64,000 nucleotides of DNA, taken from NCBI GenBank assembly GCA_963576785.1, contig OY756141.1, forward strand, positions 1,488,001 to 1,552,000, read 5' to 3'. This DNA is from Chlorophyllum brunneum (lineage: Eukaryota > Basidiomycota > Agaricomycetes > Agaricales > Agaricaceae). Shown here piece after piece: positions 47,001 through 59,669 of this stretch (positions within the stretch are counted from its first letter, which is position 1; the number at the start of each line of letters is the position of its first letter). Position numbers and translations under genes: made by a program. The notes beneath the pieces were generated by a model. It was given only the letters and a program-made list of their open reading frames with translations, ran no database searches and had not been told where the DNA came from.

Positions 47001-49043
47001 AACCAGTTCACGATTCCTTGGCAGAACAAGGATGTTCGTTCGTTGGGGATATTTTTGAAAAGTAGGCATCCAGCGCTCTCTAGAACTCCTTGAATGATCG
47101 ATTTTTTTGCAGGTATTCCAAATCAGGTCTATTCATCAACCTCCTGAAGGTGACTGTACCTCTTACTGCTTAGCTAGATGTATCTGCTCATGATGGTATA
47201 GCGACCTCTACAGAAGAAGGTTTTCTTTGCCCTCAGACACGCATTGGAGTGTCATAAAGGCTCCTCGCCCGCTTCGAAGGACGAATTGCTTTGGGATACG
47301 CTCTCTAGACTACAGGAAGCGGAAGTCAATTCGTTGCAGAACCTCCTTAACAACTTGGAGCATTTTGTAGAGATTATACACCACGAACACTACAGTGCAG
47401 ATATGATGAGTTGTGAGCACGCAGCTTCACTCCTCATTCTGGGTTTCGGCTACTGACCTTGAGCCAGTGGTTGGGAAACAGCTCACTCACGTCGCCCAGC
47501 GAATGTCAGACGGAAGTAGTGCCACAGTCGACGCGTCGCCCTTGCTCAACATACCCGCCACACTGCTGCAACACAACCGGGTCAGCAGTAATGTCAATCC
47601 CTGTTCATGTCCTTTCGAGGGACCCACGCTGATTTTCAGCTAATAGGATCTGCTACTTTACCTTGATACACTTCTCCGCGTCACCCTTGTCAGACTCCAG
47701 GTGGATAACAAAAGCATGGCACGGTTACTCATAGTCACAAATGGACTTCGGCGAAGAAATCAACCCCAAGAATCGACATCCATCGTCAGCACCGTCATTC
47801 CAACAATCTTCGAAATATTGAGTGACGGACTACGATTAAAGACGCGGCTGCTGGTCAGTACCTTAAAATCCGCGCTTGAGGTAAGTTCATTTGTTTATCT
47901 AGAAAGTAGTAGTCACAGATGTGCTTTTAGGCTTTAGCCACAGCGGAATTGTCTCCTGGTGTTACCCCTGTCACGTTACATCCACAGCTATATCTGGGAT
48001 TGGTTGATAGCGGAGGTTATTGGCTGGACAATTACTGTTGGACCGAGGGCCAGACCGAGCAAGACTTTCACGCGGCGGTTGCCGTAACAAAGATGATTTT
48101 CCGGGCCATGTCATATGATCCTTCTGTCTTGCAAAGGCTATCCGCGAACGGGGAGGTGAGTGACAACATTGTGGATCCCAGGCAGTGCGGAATAACCAGC
48201 CATTCTAGAGAAATGCGCGTTCTCAGTTACGCAGTATAAAAGCCTGGAATCTCCTGATGATTGCAGCACTTTCTGACCATGCAGATCGCTGCTGGGCTAC
48301 GCAACTCTTCCGGGAGTTTAAGTCGTTCTCGGCGACATATTTGAGCGCTCTTTGGCCTTACATGAAGTCGATAGGCCCTGTTCCAGATTCTGCGACGGCA
48401 GACATTAATCAAGCCTACCTAGCGATCAGGTCATGGCTAATGGTCGCAAAACGATCAGAAGCACATTCACTTGGAGGAGCAGAGTATCATTGTATATGGA
48501 ATGAGCTTTGGCCACCATTTGAGAGCATCGTCAGTGTCCTCGAAACCGAGGCACAAAGTGGCGTATCACCTGTTAGTTTTGTGTATTAGCTGGAGTGAAA
48601 ACTTTACTGATATTCCATTCAGATTATGGCGGGATTCATAGCGTCCTCAATCACAGATTTATTCCATTTTATCAGAACGCTCCACATACCACTAAGCCTT
48701 CAAACATCGGGGCAGAAAGCGATACTCAAACGTCTTCAGAGTTTGGTTCGTGGCGAGTCCGTGTTGATGAAAGTATGTCTGCTGTGATTCCCTTTAATTC
48801 CTTTGCATTAACAGTGCTAAATAGATCAATCGAGCAATGGAAGGGTTATCGGAAACGCCCCCGGAAACACCGCTGGAAATCCTGGTTGATCAAGCGGCAA
48901 AGGATATCATTGCCACAGAAAAATTACGATTACTGGAAGCGAAGCGTGAACCAGCGAGGGTGACAGCAGACAGGAGAGCCAACGTAGAGAAGAAAACCAC
49001 AGTCGATCGGTTGAACAGGAAGGATGTGAGGCTGCACACATAG
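41008..49043 (+). CDS. Very large unrecognised protein with two C1-type zinc fingers and helical repeats
   Basis: An 8-kb gene of many exons, starting MRPSLPRIETDYAEPQQHEL (ATG 41008) and ending EKKTTVDRLNRKDVRLHT. One exon frame runs almost unbroken from about 41575 to 43923. Two C1-like fingers are visible. The first (about 42586-42720) is HRHNW, CSAC, CPYC, HFDC. The second (about 42848-43008) is HRFHW, CFAC, CDTC, HVHC and a final Cys. Upstream (about 41000-41520) is a disordered Ser/Arg-rich part; downstream are long alpha-helical stretches that look like HEAT/ARM-type solenoid. Examples are SGLYRLFGSYFEHPSAFD, VPLKVHRQFITVLDTNGNPL, EDVIGMVAMFLHAFFTSSSF and LEAIYVIIYKHDF. I do not recognise the family. 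A resemblance to UNC79/UNC80-type giant scaffold proteins is a guess only. C1 domains suggest binding of diacylglycerol or membranes. Introns after 43923 are many and were not all resolved. Confidence 0.7.
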
Positions 49044-49098
49044 CACGATAATCTGTAAATTGTATATCGAGGATAAATACGGGTAGAGCGGCTAGGGT

Positions 49099-49461
49099 TT
49101 ATGCCGCCCTTAGTCGTGCTTTTTCTGCCTTTTTCCTGCTTTCCCTCGCAAGGGTCTGACCAACGAATACGCCAATAACCGTGAGTCCTACAACAAGAAT
49201 GATTGCGGGAAGTCGGACTGCCCATTCGCGAGCTGGGAAGAAGCTGTGTATTTGGCTGGAGGAGTCGAAGAATGGCTTGTCAAGTGAATAAGTCATGGTT
49301 TGTGGGTGAAAGGCCGACTCACCAGCAGGATGGCCCATGTCGTATAATAGGTGAAGACCGCTGATGCTGCCAGGAGCATAGCTCCTCCAAGTGCCTTGTC
49401 ACTGGTGCCCTGGACGACTGCTAAGTGTGTTTTCAGCCAGGAGATGCAGAAGGCGCACCAT
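49099..49461 (-). CDS. DPM2: DPM2, regulatory subunit of dolichol-phosphate mannose synthase
   Basis: An 88-residue membrane protein in three coding exons. The best model has an ATG-only first coding exon (49459-49461), a 49-nt intron (GTGCGC..CCAG), then GTSDKALGGAMLLAASAVFT and YYTTWAILL (helix 1). A second intron (GTGAGT..CAAG) leads to PFFDSSSQIHSFFPAREWAV, RLPAIILVVGLTVIGVFVGQ (helix 2) and a basic tail RKKAEKARLRAA. The family stabilises the catalytic subunit Dpm1 in the ER membrane, which makes Dol-P-Man for N-glycosylation, GPI anchors and O-mannosylation. No Met lies in frame just before GTSDKALGG, which is why the ATG-only exon is chosen; a different 5' exon is possible. It is divergent from TRS120 (124 bp between starts). 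Confidence 0.88.
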
Positions 49462-49585
49462 GTCGAGATATTGGAGAAGGGGTGAGTCTACGTGGATCAA
49501 TGATGAGCGTTAAAATGATATTGACACGGACGCGTGATCGCGACAGTCCGTCCAACATCCACCCAGTCGTCACTCTATAGGGGCT

Positions 49586-52500
49586 ATGGATAACCACGCC
49601 TTTGCCTCTCTGGCTCACGCCCGAATACTCCTTCTTCCAGTTGGTTCAATACCTCAGGCAACATTCGAAAGCTATGCCTCCGAGATACGCAGTTTCGATG
49701 CCATACGGCTCGGAGATATTCCCGCAGATGCCAAGGGTGAAAGAGGTATGCTGGTCAACACAGTCTCAGGGTTCGGTCAAGCTAATACCAGGCCAATTGC
49801 CTAGCTCGATTTATGCCCAACCCCTTGTCCACCGGCCACCTGCATCTCAACTTCCCTACCCATCCACCCTCGTCTTCGCAATACTCCCTCTCTCTCCTGC
49901 GGCCATCGCACTTCCCACTCGCTGTCATTGGAATAGCGTCGTCCCGCCAGGCCAATGCGCTAAATTCAATATACTCACAGTTCAATGCTGCGTTGCTCGA
50001 TATCTTCCCAGCTTCAAGTCATTACCCCTTGGCAAGAAGTTGCTTTGTATTTGAAGAAAACGATAGTTCCACAAACCTCAATGCCGGTAACGATCATTCT
50101 GGGGTCGTCGTTATACCCAGCGTGATGGGAAACAAGAAATTGTACATAGGAACATTGCTGGCCGACCTGTGTTCACAGATCCTTGGAGAGTTTGGAGTAG
50201 TGGTTCGTGACCGTCCCATATTTCCGTGCCCATTTTACTTGACAATAGCGTAGATCCAAGCTCTGGAGAGTCCGCTCGGCAATGAGTACCTCAACGGCTC
50301 TCTGTTGGCCACTCTCCCCCCTTTATCGGAGCTTCCATTACCTCTTGATTTAGACAAGAAGAGCTCATTAGCGTCTCTTCCAAATTTCAGTAGCCAACCG
50401 GACGTGTCAAAGTCGAGTTTCTCTCTGAATCCAACTCCACCTATCAAACGCAATTCATCTTCTGGACCAAATTATCGACAATCAACGCTAGGCACGCAAC
50501 CCCCCAAGAAACGCTTGAGCACGATTGGTACAGCTTCTTCCCATGCACGGCTCTACAAGATGCTGGGTGACTTCTTCTTACTCGCTGGCCGCACCGAGGA
50601 TTCAAGCGTCTGGTAGGTGAAATTCGCTTGGCAATTCGCCAGGTTGTTTAGCTAAATGAATAGGTACACCGAAGCACTGCAACTATTTAAGAATTCACAA
50701 GATCACGCATGGCACGCAGCTGCACTTGAGGGTTTAGCAACAATAGCTATTGTCGAAGCATGGTCTGCAGGGCACGGTTTAGTGTGTGGATCTTTCGAGG
50801 CCGCATGGCTTATCATCTAATAAGAGCCTTGTAGCATAACTCCACCACTTCAACAAAAGAACCTTGGTCGGACGTCATCGACAAACTCGCTCAAGCCACC
50901 GCCTTATATCACAAATCACCCCTCTACTATGAAGGCGAGACCAATTATGCCGTCCTCGCATACCTATATTCTTGCTGTGTCCTGCGCCATTCGTCACTCC
51001 TATTTGCGGTTTGGTCTGCCAAGGGGTGGGGCCCTCTAGCGTTCACTACCATGCTACAACCAGGTCCCACAGCACACCTCCCTCCGACGCTGGCTCATGA
51101 TGAGGCTGATCAATGGTTGAACTTGGAACGCTTGACCAAGTTTTCTGGCATCTCGCGTTCCTCAATATCTGTCACCCTGGGTCAGATTCATGGTCCTTGG
51201 CTATTGCACCTTCATTCTCGAGAGAGGCTAACGATACTGGAAGCTATGGCTAGTATATATGCATGTCTGGGCTACAAGCGGAAGGAAGCGTACATGTTGC
51301 GTGAAGTTCTGGGGTGTATAATGGATCTCATGGTCTGTGGACGGGAGGAAGATGGCATCACCAAGGTATCAGGACTCCCGAATGCAGGACTCGGCATCCA
51401 GAACGGCTCTGGCACACCTACAAATTCTTCCTTGTCGCCCAACCAGGGGAGTGTTGGCATCAGGATGAGCGAAAGCTCGTCTGGAAATGACAGTGTTCTA
51501 AGCCTCCTCAAGCACGTATGCAAAATACTTGGGATTGATCTTGACGCCGTCAAGTTGGTGGATGCCTCGGCTCAAGAAATTGATGGCGAAGACTCGGGGA
51601 AAAGTGAGATGAGCACTTTCGATGATGACCTAGTGCAGGAACGTTGCGAATCCTATGGATGGCCGGAATTGCAAGTGGGTGTTATCCGGGAGGCAGTCGC
51701 CGTAGCGGAAGCACTGCCAGGTGTGTTCCATGGTACCGATGAGATTAACATCCGTTGACATAGTTCAGATTTTCCTGCCGTTGCTCAATTTTCTTCATCG
51801 TCCTTAAAGAACCTCCAAACAATGCTCTCCCCAGGAGACCAGCACCATCTGTATTCGACATCAATCCGCGCGCTGATGACAGCTCGGCGACGAGGAGATC
51901 TAAGGTCTGTTGAGTACTGGTCTGGGCGACCAATCGTTAGTGTTTCACTTGCCCCGTAGGCCTGGATCCTTCCCTGACCAAAGTTTCACGTTCTGACTGA
52001 GTGTAACCAGCGTACCGCTTGTTAGACTGCCCGTTGAGAAGCATATATCAGTGCTATCGAAGCAGGCGTCCGGTTTACCTCCCATTCTCCAGGGTATCAC
52101 AGATCCTTTCCTATACAACCCTCGGAGAGCCACTGCGAAAAAGGTTGATCCGTGCTCAGCCTATTAATAATTAATACTCATGGGGAACTTGTGCAGGATC
52201 AAGAAATTGTGGCCCAGAATGAGCTTTTAGAGTTTGTTGTCGTGCTACAAAACCCCTTTGTATTTGATTTGGAGCTTCAATCCCTGTCGTTGAGGTGAGT
52301 AGGATATCCTGTTTGACCGGGATTGACGCTAAGTTGTTTCCCTAGTACTTCTGGCGTCAAGTTCCAATCCCAGACCACCCGTGTGGTATTGCCGGCAAGT
52401 TCGTTCCATCAGGTGGTCCTATCAGGGAAAGCACACCATACAGGCACTCTGATTATCCGTGGATGCTTCGTCCAAGCACCAGGTGGTGTCACCCGGGAGT

Positions 52501-54337
52501 TCCTACTTCCCTTGGGTACTGATGAGGAGGAAGAGAGACTTGCACGGAAAAAGAGTGCTCTTGCATGCGAGACAGGACGGTTCAAGTATTCGGGTTTGGA
52601 GTCGCTTCCCTGGGAGAGGTTGAAGAAGTCAATCAGGTATCAATCGAGCCAGTTGAACCCACGGACAAACTTTCGGTTCTTAGAATGCAAGGTCGTACCC
52701 GAACAGCCGATGTTAAGGGTACGTCGGACTTCAGTAAACCACGGAGCCCTAATGTTATACGAGGGGGAGCGGTAAGTTTTATCTCGCACTGAATGCTCAA
52801 TATTGAAGTCCCGCAAGTTCAACACTACGCATAATGCTTGAAAATATTTCCCCGCTACCCATAGATTTCGTGCATCTGGCATTTGATGATTCCACCATAG
52901 AGCCCGCACAGCAAGCCCTCGCAGAAGGGGAATTGTCCTATTCCGATATTTACGAGACCGAGTATAGTCTTATCAACCTACCTGTCTTTGCTTGGAACAA
53001 AGACGAAGCCAAGCTTATTCTACCGGGACAAGCTCTGAATCTCAATATTTCCTGTCTCGGGAAATCGGGCTGGTAAGGTTTCATTTACCTCCCTTTACAC
53101 TCTTTCCTGATTATTTTTGACAAGTACGAATGGAACTATTCACGTCTCCTACTCATATGCTCACCGTACCGATCTTGAGGAACCTTCTGATTTTTTCTAC
53201 ACCCGTCAGCTATCGTATCCTATCATGGTCACCGTCTACCCAATGCTTCAGTGCCAAAATATGAACTTGATCCCATTCCCTTCATATCGTGATCGTCTAC
53301 GGGCTGCGGTGAATACCGGACTCCGTAATCACCTACATATTGACGATGGAACAAGCTGGTGTTTGTTTTCCGTAGAAGTACGGAATGTATATGGGTCGCC
53401 ATTTGAGGTAACATTCGAACGTGAACAATTCGGTACGTCCCATTGGGAAGGGCTCCCGCTCACTAACATATCTGTGGCACAGGGATCCTACATTCCTCTG
53501 CTACGGCCACTATACCACCTGGGTCTACATCAAGGTTAGTAGCATTGATTCTCATTCACCATCAGGGTTGACAGCGAAAACAGAATTATTCTACCACTAA
53601 AGAGGATAACATTGCCTGGAAAGGATGTCTCAGAGCCAATCCCGACTTTGTCGGACAGGCAATTTGTAGTAGCAAAAGACAAGCTCTCTGCCACAGAACT
53701 CCAGTTGCAGAGGGAGTTGTTCTGGTACAGGGAGGCTTTATTTAAAAGTGTTCGTGGTCACTGGAAAGAGGTTGGTCCCCAAGGTGATATCTTGCAACCG
53801 ATGGCAACTAACCAGGGTTGCAGGCTGGAGGTACTCGCACAGGCGGGATATCACTCCGTCAACAGCGTATGACCTTGCCTATGTTAGAGGCTTTTCGATC
53901 TGATGTGGCACGAGTGGATCTTTCCCTGATGCCTTGCGATGTGCGTGAAGAGGACGTGGGTGACGGGTCGGGGGAAGAGAGGATTTTTTGGAAGCCGAAT
54001 GAGTTCCTTGGCGTAAGAGCACGAGTCACCAATCTGTCTTGTAAGCTGGGACTGTGATCGAACATTGGATCGACCTCTGACTAAACTCCCAGCATCCTCA
54101 TTACCCCTGAGTCTGACTCTTGACCTTGAGCCAAGCGATTGTCTGGTTTATGAAGGGATTGCCACCGATATACCAGTGGGGCGCCTGGATGGCGGAGCTT
54201 CGAGGGAGATTGCACTTCCCATTTGCTTCCTCACAGATGGATACTTCGAACTCACTGCGCAGGTGCGACCAGTAGGATTTGCCTACGTGGATACCAAGCC
54301 TGCTACAGCTCAAATCATTGTCATTGTCCGCAGCTAA
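49586..54337 (+). CDS. TRS120: TRAPPII subunit Trs120 (TRAPPC9 family)
   Basis: The ATG at 49586 gives MDNHAFASLAHARILLLPVG. After the first intron the conserved start continues ARFMPNPLSTGHLHLNFPTH and FPLAVIGIASSRQANALNSI. Further parts include HARLYKMLGDFFLLAGRTED, WYTEALQLFKNSQDHAWHAA, ERLTKFSGISRSSISVTLG, LTILEAMASIYACLGYKRKE and, near the C-terminus, PVGRLDGGASREIALPICFL and GYFELTAQVRPVGFAYVDTK, ending IIVIVRS. This is the TPR-like helical N-half and beta-sandwich C-half of Trs120. TRAPPII is the exchange factor for Ypt31/Rab11 at the late Golgi. Many short introns interrupt the gene. The frame at 54517-54762 is not part of it; that is the antisense of VPS55. Confidence 0.9.
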
Positions 54338-54495
54338 CCCCTCTTGCTCTGTAGAATTTCTTTGCGTAGCACCCAAGAGTTTGGAGTGTAATTCAGATTC
54401 CCTAGGGCATCTACATAACACAGATTATTACAATCTGACTCTCAGAGTACATGCGATTTATTTCGGACAGAACATGGCTTGGAAGGTACAAGTAT

Positions 54496-55061
54496 TCACT
54501 CATATTCTGATTCACTTTGATTAAAAGCAGCGGAGTAAGCAAGAATGGTACCGTAGACAAGTCTGTTCAAGTAATGTTAGGAAGGGGATACTTCAAATCG
54601 AGAGATGGTACGACATACCCCCCGCCCACAATTGACATAGCTGATGCCTTCGAGTCTATTATTCCTGAGTGGGCGAGAACGATGGGAAGCGCAAAGCCAG
54701 TGACGACGATGAGAGATGTCAAAAAACGGCCAAGGTCAACTGGTCCGCCTGAGTTCTCATAGGAAGAGAACTCATCCGAAGCGCAATGAGCGAAGAGGGC
54801 ATTTGGAAGTGGTGCAAGAACAAATGTTAGTGCTATATTGATGACATTTCAGGAGATCATAGAACGAGCATAGTACTGAGAATGTTGATACGTACCAACC
54901 AGGAGAGGGAGCCAGTTGGACCAAAGGGCACATGAAAGGATGATTAACAGAAACCCGACGGCGAGAACGAAGGAGAGTAAGATGACAGCTATCAACCTGT
55001 TATTGAAGCACTGAGCGAGTTTGCAGTAATAATCATACTGACTTCTGAGCCCTGCCGCCAT
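54496..55061 (-). CDS. VPS55: VPS55 (LEPROT family) endosomal membrane protein
   Basis: Four exons join to MAAGLRSQ, LIAVILLSFVLAVGFLLIIL, SCALWSNWLPLLV, ALTFVLAPLPNALFAHCASD, EFSSYENSGGPVDLGRFLTS, LIVVTGFALPIVLAHSGIID, SIVGGGLVYGTILAYSAAFN, QSESEYE. This is the complete four-helix Vps55 family with the conserved LSCALW, PLPN, LGRFLTS and VLAHSG motifs. The last intron (GTATGT..ACAG) restores GGGLVYGTI. The family works with Vps68 at endosomes in sorting to the vacuole. It converges on TRS120 with 158 bp between stops, and lies 174 bp after the kinesin-5 stop on the same strand. Confidence 0.93.
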
Positions 55062-55235
55062 GACTGCGAATGCGGAGGTGGGAGATGCTGGTTCAGGGTC
55101 GCTTCGAACTTGATGGCAACCCAACACACTACTGCTTATGTAACACGAGATCACCAGCGTGCAAGAAAAATGGAGAATGAGATGTTGTAAATAAGTTACA
55201 GCGTGCAAGGTAACATGCATAATGTAATGTAGCAC

Positions 55236-58200
55236 TTATCGCACAAAACGGCGCGGGGGTCTACTCGTCACAATGGTCCTTCGTCGAGACTCTGCGAGGG
55301 AAGCAGGAGGCACAAACGGGTCAGTCGTAGGAGAAACCTTCTTGGATGAAGGGCGGAGGGGCTCCAATATTGAATTCCGTACGCTCGGTGCAACGGAAGC
55401 AACCTGGGATCCCGGGCTATCTTGAGGGGTGGACATGGTAGACCCTGAATAACTACTTGGCGTAGGCGATCTGGAGATGTTGGTAGTGGGAAAGGAAATT
55501 TGGGACGGGTATTTTTCTGTGACCCCTTCCTCTTCCTCTTCAACGTTCTTCGCAATTCCGTCTTGTGGTGACGGTATCCTTTCAGCCAGGTGTACACTAC
55601 TTCTCCGTGGTGCTGGGCCCTTGCGACTTGTGTTCCTCTGTAGAAGAATATCACGGCTTTGAGTCAGATCCCAGTGATTGACATAATCCCATGTCTTCTT
55701 CCGTGGGGTGCTTCCTGTGGATATATCAGGCCTTGCACCATGTTCCGCCAACCGTTGGTTGGTGGCACGCAGTGAACCTAAATCATCGCCGAGGCTGCCA
55801 TTGTAATTCGAGGAGGTTTCTGATGCTGAGGATGCCTAGAAAACGGGTTTGTTATTCTATGCGTGGAAGGATGGTAATAACGTACTTCCGCGATGATGCC
55901 ACCGAGGGTGATCCCCAGGCTGTCGGAGCTGGACGTCAATCCGTCTTGAAGCTCCCTGTGAGATAACCCAATATTACGGCCCAGTGTATCCGCGGCATCA
56001 AGCCTTGCTCGCTTCGCCCTCGAGTATTGTTTGAATGCTGGGGAAAAGATCGATAACGGTTCGTTCAGCCGGATGGACCGACTTACCCTGTGATGTGGAT
56101 GCTCTGTATGCGGTCGTTTGTTCTGTTACCCAGGTCGTGTGAGACGTGATTGAGGTCGATAATTGGTCGCGCAAAGCTTGGGTCTTCTCCTTTATCGTTG
56201 ACTTGGTCTGGTCAAGTGTCTGGGTTTAAATGAATGAGTGGTCAATCTCATATCGGAATTGCGTCTCCCCTGCATATACCTACCTTGAAAGCACCGTCTC
56301 GAGTCCTTTTGGCGGGAATGCCTTGGTTCTGCAGCGTTGTGCACAGTGAGGTCCCGCTACCAGTCATCTGATCGACGAAGCTCCCTTGCTGCCGCAGATG
56401 CCGCTCTTGAGCGCCTTGGGCCTTCGCATTGCTGTCTCGCAGTCCTTTTACATTTATCTCCAGCCGTGAATGCTGCTCGCCTATGAACACATCCAACATC
56501 TCGGACATCCGCTGCATCAACATGTCTTTTGCCATATCCGCCTTGATCTTCTCGTTCTTGAGCATCTGTACAAGACTTTCGTTCTGCTGTTGGAGATGCG
56601 CGATTTCAGCTTCAGCGGCATCATTTGCTAGTTGCCGTGATTGTTCTAGGGATGCCAATGTATCTTTGATATACTGTTGGACCTCGCCAAGGACTGTGTC
56701 CAACACTGAATGAACGTCTCCCAGGGCGTTGCCCACCGCTGATATCCCTTTTTGACTCGATTGTTGAAGATCATCGCAGATGACAGAATATGTTGATGTG
56801 AGACTAGCGCTCCACGACACAAACTCGTTCTTCAGCGTCATCTGCATTTCGCCGAGGGCTGTCTGAACGATCTGAAGGGCTTCGGATTCGGATTTATTGT
56901 TTTCTTGAATGGTGCCCAGTGCATTCTGAACCTGTTCGAGCAGTTCTCCGATGGTTCTGGAGTGCGATGATAGTTTCTCAAGCTCGGTTGCTTCGGCTTC
57001 CTTGGCTAATGACCGGAGTTTCGTCATCGTTTCTGTTGTCGATTGATGGAGGTTGCCAAGCTTCTCTGAGATGGATTCTGTCAAGGAACCGATTGTTCTC
57101 TCGCATGTGGAGACGATGCTGGTGTTGGATTCCAGGATACTGGACTTCCTGTCTGGAAGACCAATATTTAGCGCAGATCTGCCATCAGCGAGGAAGATAA
57201 ACTTACTCAGCTTATCGAACAAACCATTGATGTCACGCAAGCTCTCGACTGCAACATTCTTCAAATCTTCCGCCACCAGATTCAACTTCGTCTCCGTATC
57301 TTGGTGCGCTTTGCACACCACAATTTCATCCTCTAGTTCTGCTTTAGTTTCCTGCAGCTTACCCTCCGTATGATCCAACGCAACTTTCGTTTTCTCCAAC
57401 TTTTGCTTTGTCTCCTTCAAGTCGTCGTCTCGCTTCATCAGGAGCCCGATACTCTGCTCGAACTCCTCCCTAACAGCCCGCATTTGACTCTCGACTATTC
57501 CAATTTGCTTCTTCGCCTCCTGGAGCTCAGTCCGCTGCAACTCTTGCTCAGCATTGAATTGGTTCCAGCTTTCCTCAGAAAAGAATATGCCGTTCTTCTC
57601 TCTTGCTGCCAAGAGGTCATTTTTGAGTCGCTCGATTTCGGCAATGTATTCTTTCAAAAGTCCGTTCCGCGTCATGCGTTGGTTCACTTCAGGTTTATTT
57701 CGGATGGATTTGGCACGGAGCGCATAGTCCAAGGTCGAAAGCGTTTCTTCCATGTTGAAGCGTGCTGGTGAGACAGTGGCGATAATGGAGGTTTTCGTGC
57801 GACCTCCCAGGGAGTCTTGGAGGAGGCGAGTGAGTTTGGATTCACTATAGCCAATGAGCATACATAGTAATTACGAGGAATAAGTGCTTACCGATAAGGC
57901 ACATGCTGAGCATTATCAACCAACGCGTTGATTACCCGGCCAAGAGTGAGTAAACTTTGGTTAATCATGCCCGCTTCGCGAGCCCGTTTATTTTCTGCCC
58001 CCGAGCGACCGATGTTTTCGGACCCCGCGAGGTCAACGAGATTGAGTTTGCCTACTTTGAGCAGGTCGTCACCGACGTTGGAAGTCTCTTTGACATGAAC
58101 AGTGATGGAGAGAATAGAGTGTGATCGACTGGAGTGGTCGTTGAAGCGGGTGGCTGCAATTTGTCTCCGCTCGCTCCCTTTCGTCAAAAGGGCCAATGCA

Positions 58201-59068
58201 TCTTTGCAATCCTTGACGGCAATCTCCTCCAAGCCTTGAATGAAGACACCCTTCTTGCCTGCTTCATCGAAAATCTTGAGGCCCTCGGCGGCCTTATCCT
58301 TTGCTCCCATACCCATGGGTTGGGTTGAGCCTGTCGGAGGTGCAAATTCGGTAGCGAGTAAATCGCGGAGTTCTTCGTTGTAAAGTTCGACATAAGAAAT
58401 CTTCACGCTGTAGTCTGACTTTGAGGTCTCGAGCGAATGAAAGAGGCGGAAAAGGACCCTCGGGATCATTCCTGCATCAGGTGAGGGGTTTCCCATAGGC
58501 GTTGGTATTAGGTCGCCATGCATAGTGTACCTTAGCAGAAGATCAGCGTGCATCGAGTAGAGATGATAACTGTGCATACGTCTTTCCAGTCCCTGTCTGC
58601 CCATAAGCGAATAGCGTACAATTGTAGCCTGTGAGGACCTCTTCCAGCATGGGGCTTACAACATCGTGATAGATCATGGCTTGGTCCGCCTCGGGCCCAA
58701 AAACGAGATCGAAGGGGTAGGTACGCAGAGGAGGTAGAGTCACAATGCCCAAGCTAGATTGGGGTGCACTCGTCTCGATAGATATCTCCTTGCTCTTGGC
58801 ACCATCAGAAGAGACAATTATAGGCGAGTTTTCCTGAATTTCCAGGTCTGAGCGGCGGCGGCAGCGAATAACGACCTGGATGTTGGATCCGGGATTATGC
58901 GAGCTCTTCTGCGGGTTTAATGTGAGGCTCGATGTTGTTGACGCCAATGCTGAATTGGCATGGGATTCGGAAGAGATGGTCTTTGAGGTGGATCGTGCAC
59001 GGCTCTGGGACGGTGGTAGGACGGTGGTGGGGATGCGGGCCCTGGAAGTGGGCCGTTTTGAGGCCATT
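55236..59068 (-). CDS. cut7: Kinesin-5 (BimC/Cut7/Eg5), bipolar mitotic motor
   Basis: The ATG at 59066-59068 gives [20 protein letters not shown] and a Ser-rich neck extension. The motor starts [20 protein letters not shown] and has [12 protein letters not shown] (P-loop), [13 protein letters not shown] (switch I), [20 protein letters not shown] (switch II), and [19 protein letters not shown] long coiled-coil stalk follows with [20 protein letters not shown]. Near the C-terminus is the BimC box, [20 protein letters not shown], whose Thr/Ser region is the usual Cdk1 site in kinesin-5. The tail is Ser/Pro-rich and ends SRPPRRFVR. It is a plus-end-directed tetramer that slides antiparallel spindle microtubules. 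All motor motifs are intact. Confidence 0.95.
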
Positions 59069-59214
59069 GGAACTGGCGATGAGGATGCCCACAGCCAGAC
59101 CACTCAACAACCACGACGCGTCGGGTCCCGTGACCGAGACTTTCAGTGCGAGTCACATGTCAATGAATGCCAAACGCTCGCCACCCATCGAGCGCTGCCC
59201 TCCGTCGTCTCTCC

Positions 59215-59669
59215 ATGGGTAAGCGCAAAAAGTCTTCCAGAAAACCAGCGCCAGCACGCCAGAAAGTTCCTCTTGGTCAGTTTCGGGAATCGTCTTTCCA
59301 TCGTCGCACCAATGTTCATGCCCTTATCTTTGTGCAGATACTACGTTTACATGCCTGTTTTGCCACCATGAAAAATCCGTAACTGTGCGCATGGACAGAA
59401 AGGAGGGCGTAGCAAACCTCGTGTGTCGTGTCTGTGACCAACGGTACCAGAGCAAGGTCAATCGTAAGTGGTCCCCAACTCCTTTCCAAACCTGGCAGTA
59501 TCCGACTCTCAGCCGGCTTTACTCTTTAGACTTGACAGAGCCCATTGACATATATTCCGAATGGATTGATGCTGCAGACGCTGCCCAGCGCGAAGATGCC
59601 CCCCGTCGCCCCGCTGCGTCGTCCAGTCGCGCGACTCGAGGCCCTACTTATGACAGTGACGATGATTAA
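59215..59669 (+). CDS. ELF1: ELF1 (ELOF1) transcription elongation factor, C4 zinc protein
   Basis: Three exons encode about 108 residues: MGKRKKSSRKPAPARQKVPL, DTTFTCLFCHHEKSVTVRMD, RKEGVANLVCRVCDQRYQSK, VNHLTEPIDIYSEWIDAADA. Then comes an acidic, Ser-rich tail ending YDSDDD. The Cys-x2-Cys pairs CLFC and CRVC form the zinc site, and the basic N-tail and ITEPIDVYSEWID-like segment are typical. The family rides on RNA polymerase II and supports elongation through nucleosomes and transcription-coupled repair. It is divergent from kinesin-5 (146 bp between starts). Confidence 0.94.

Noticed and set aside
54496..54762. Apparent coding overlap of TRS120 (frame 54517-54762) with VPS55
   Set aside because: The plus-strand frame is the antisense shadow of VPS55. 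TRS120 ends at 54337 with its family C-terminus, leaving a 158-bp gap.
55062..55235. Extra N-terminal exon of VPS55 from the frame reaching 55235
   Set aside because: Upstream residues (ending SAFAV) do not resemble the family, and MAAGLRSQ is the normal Vps55 start.
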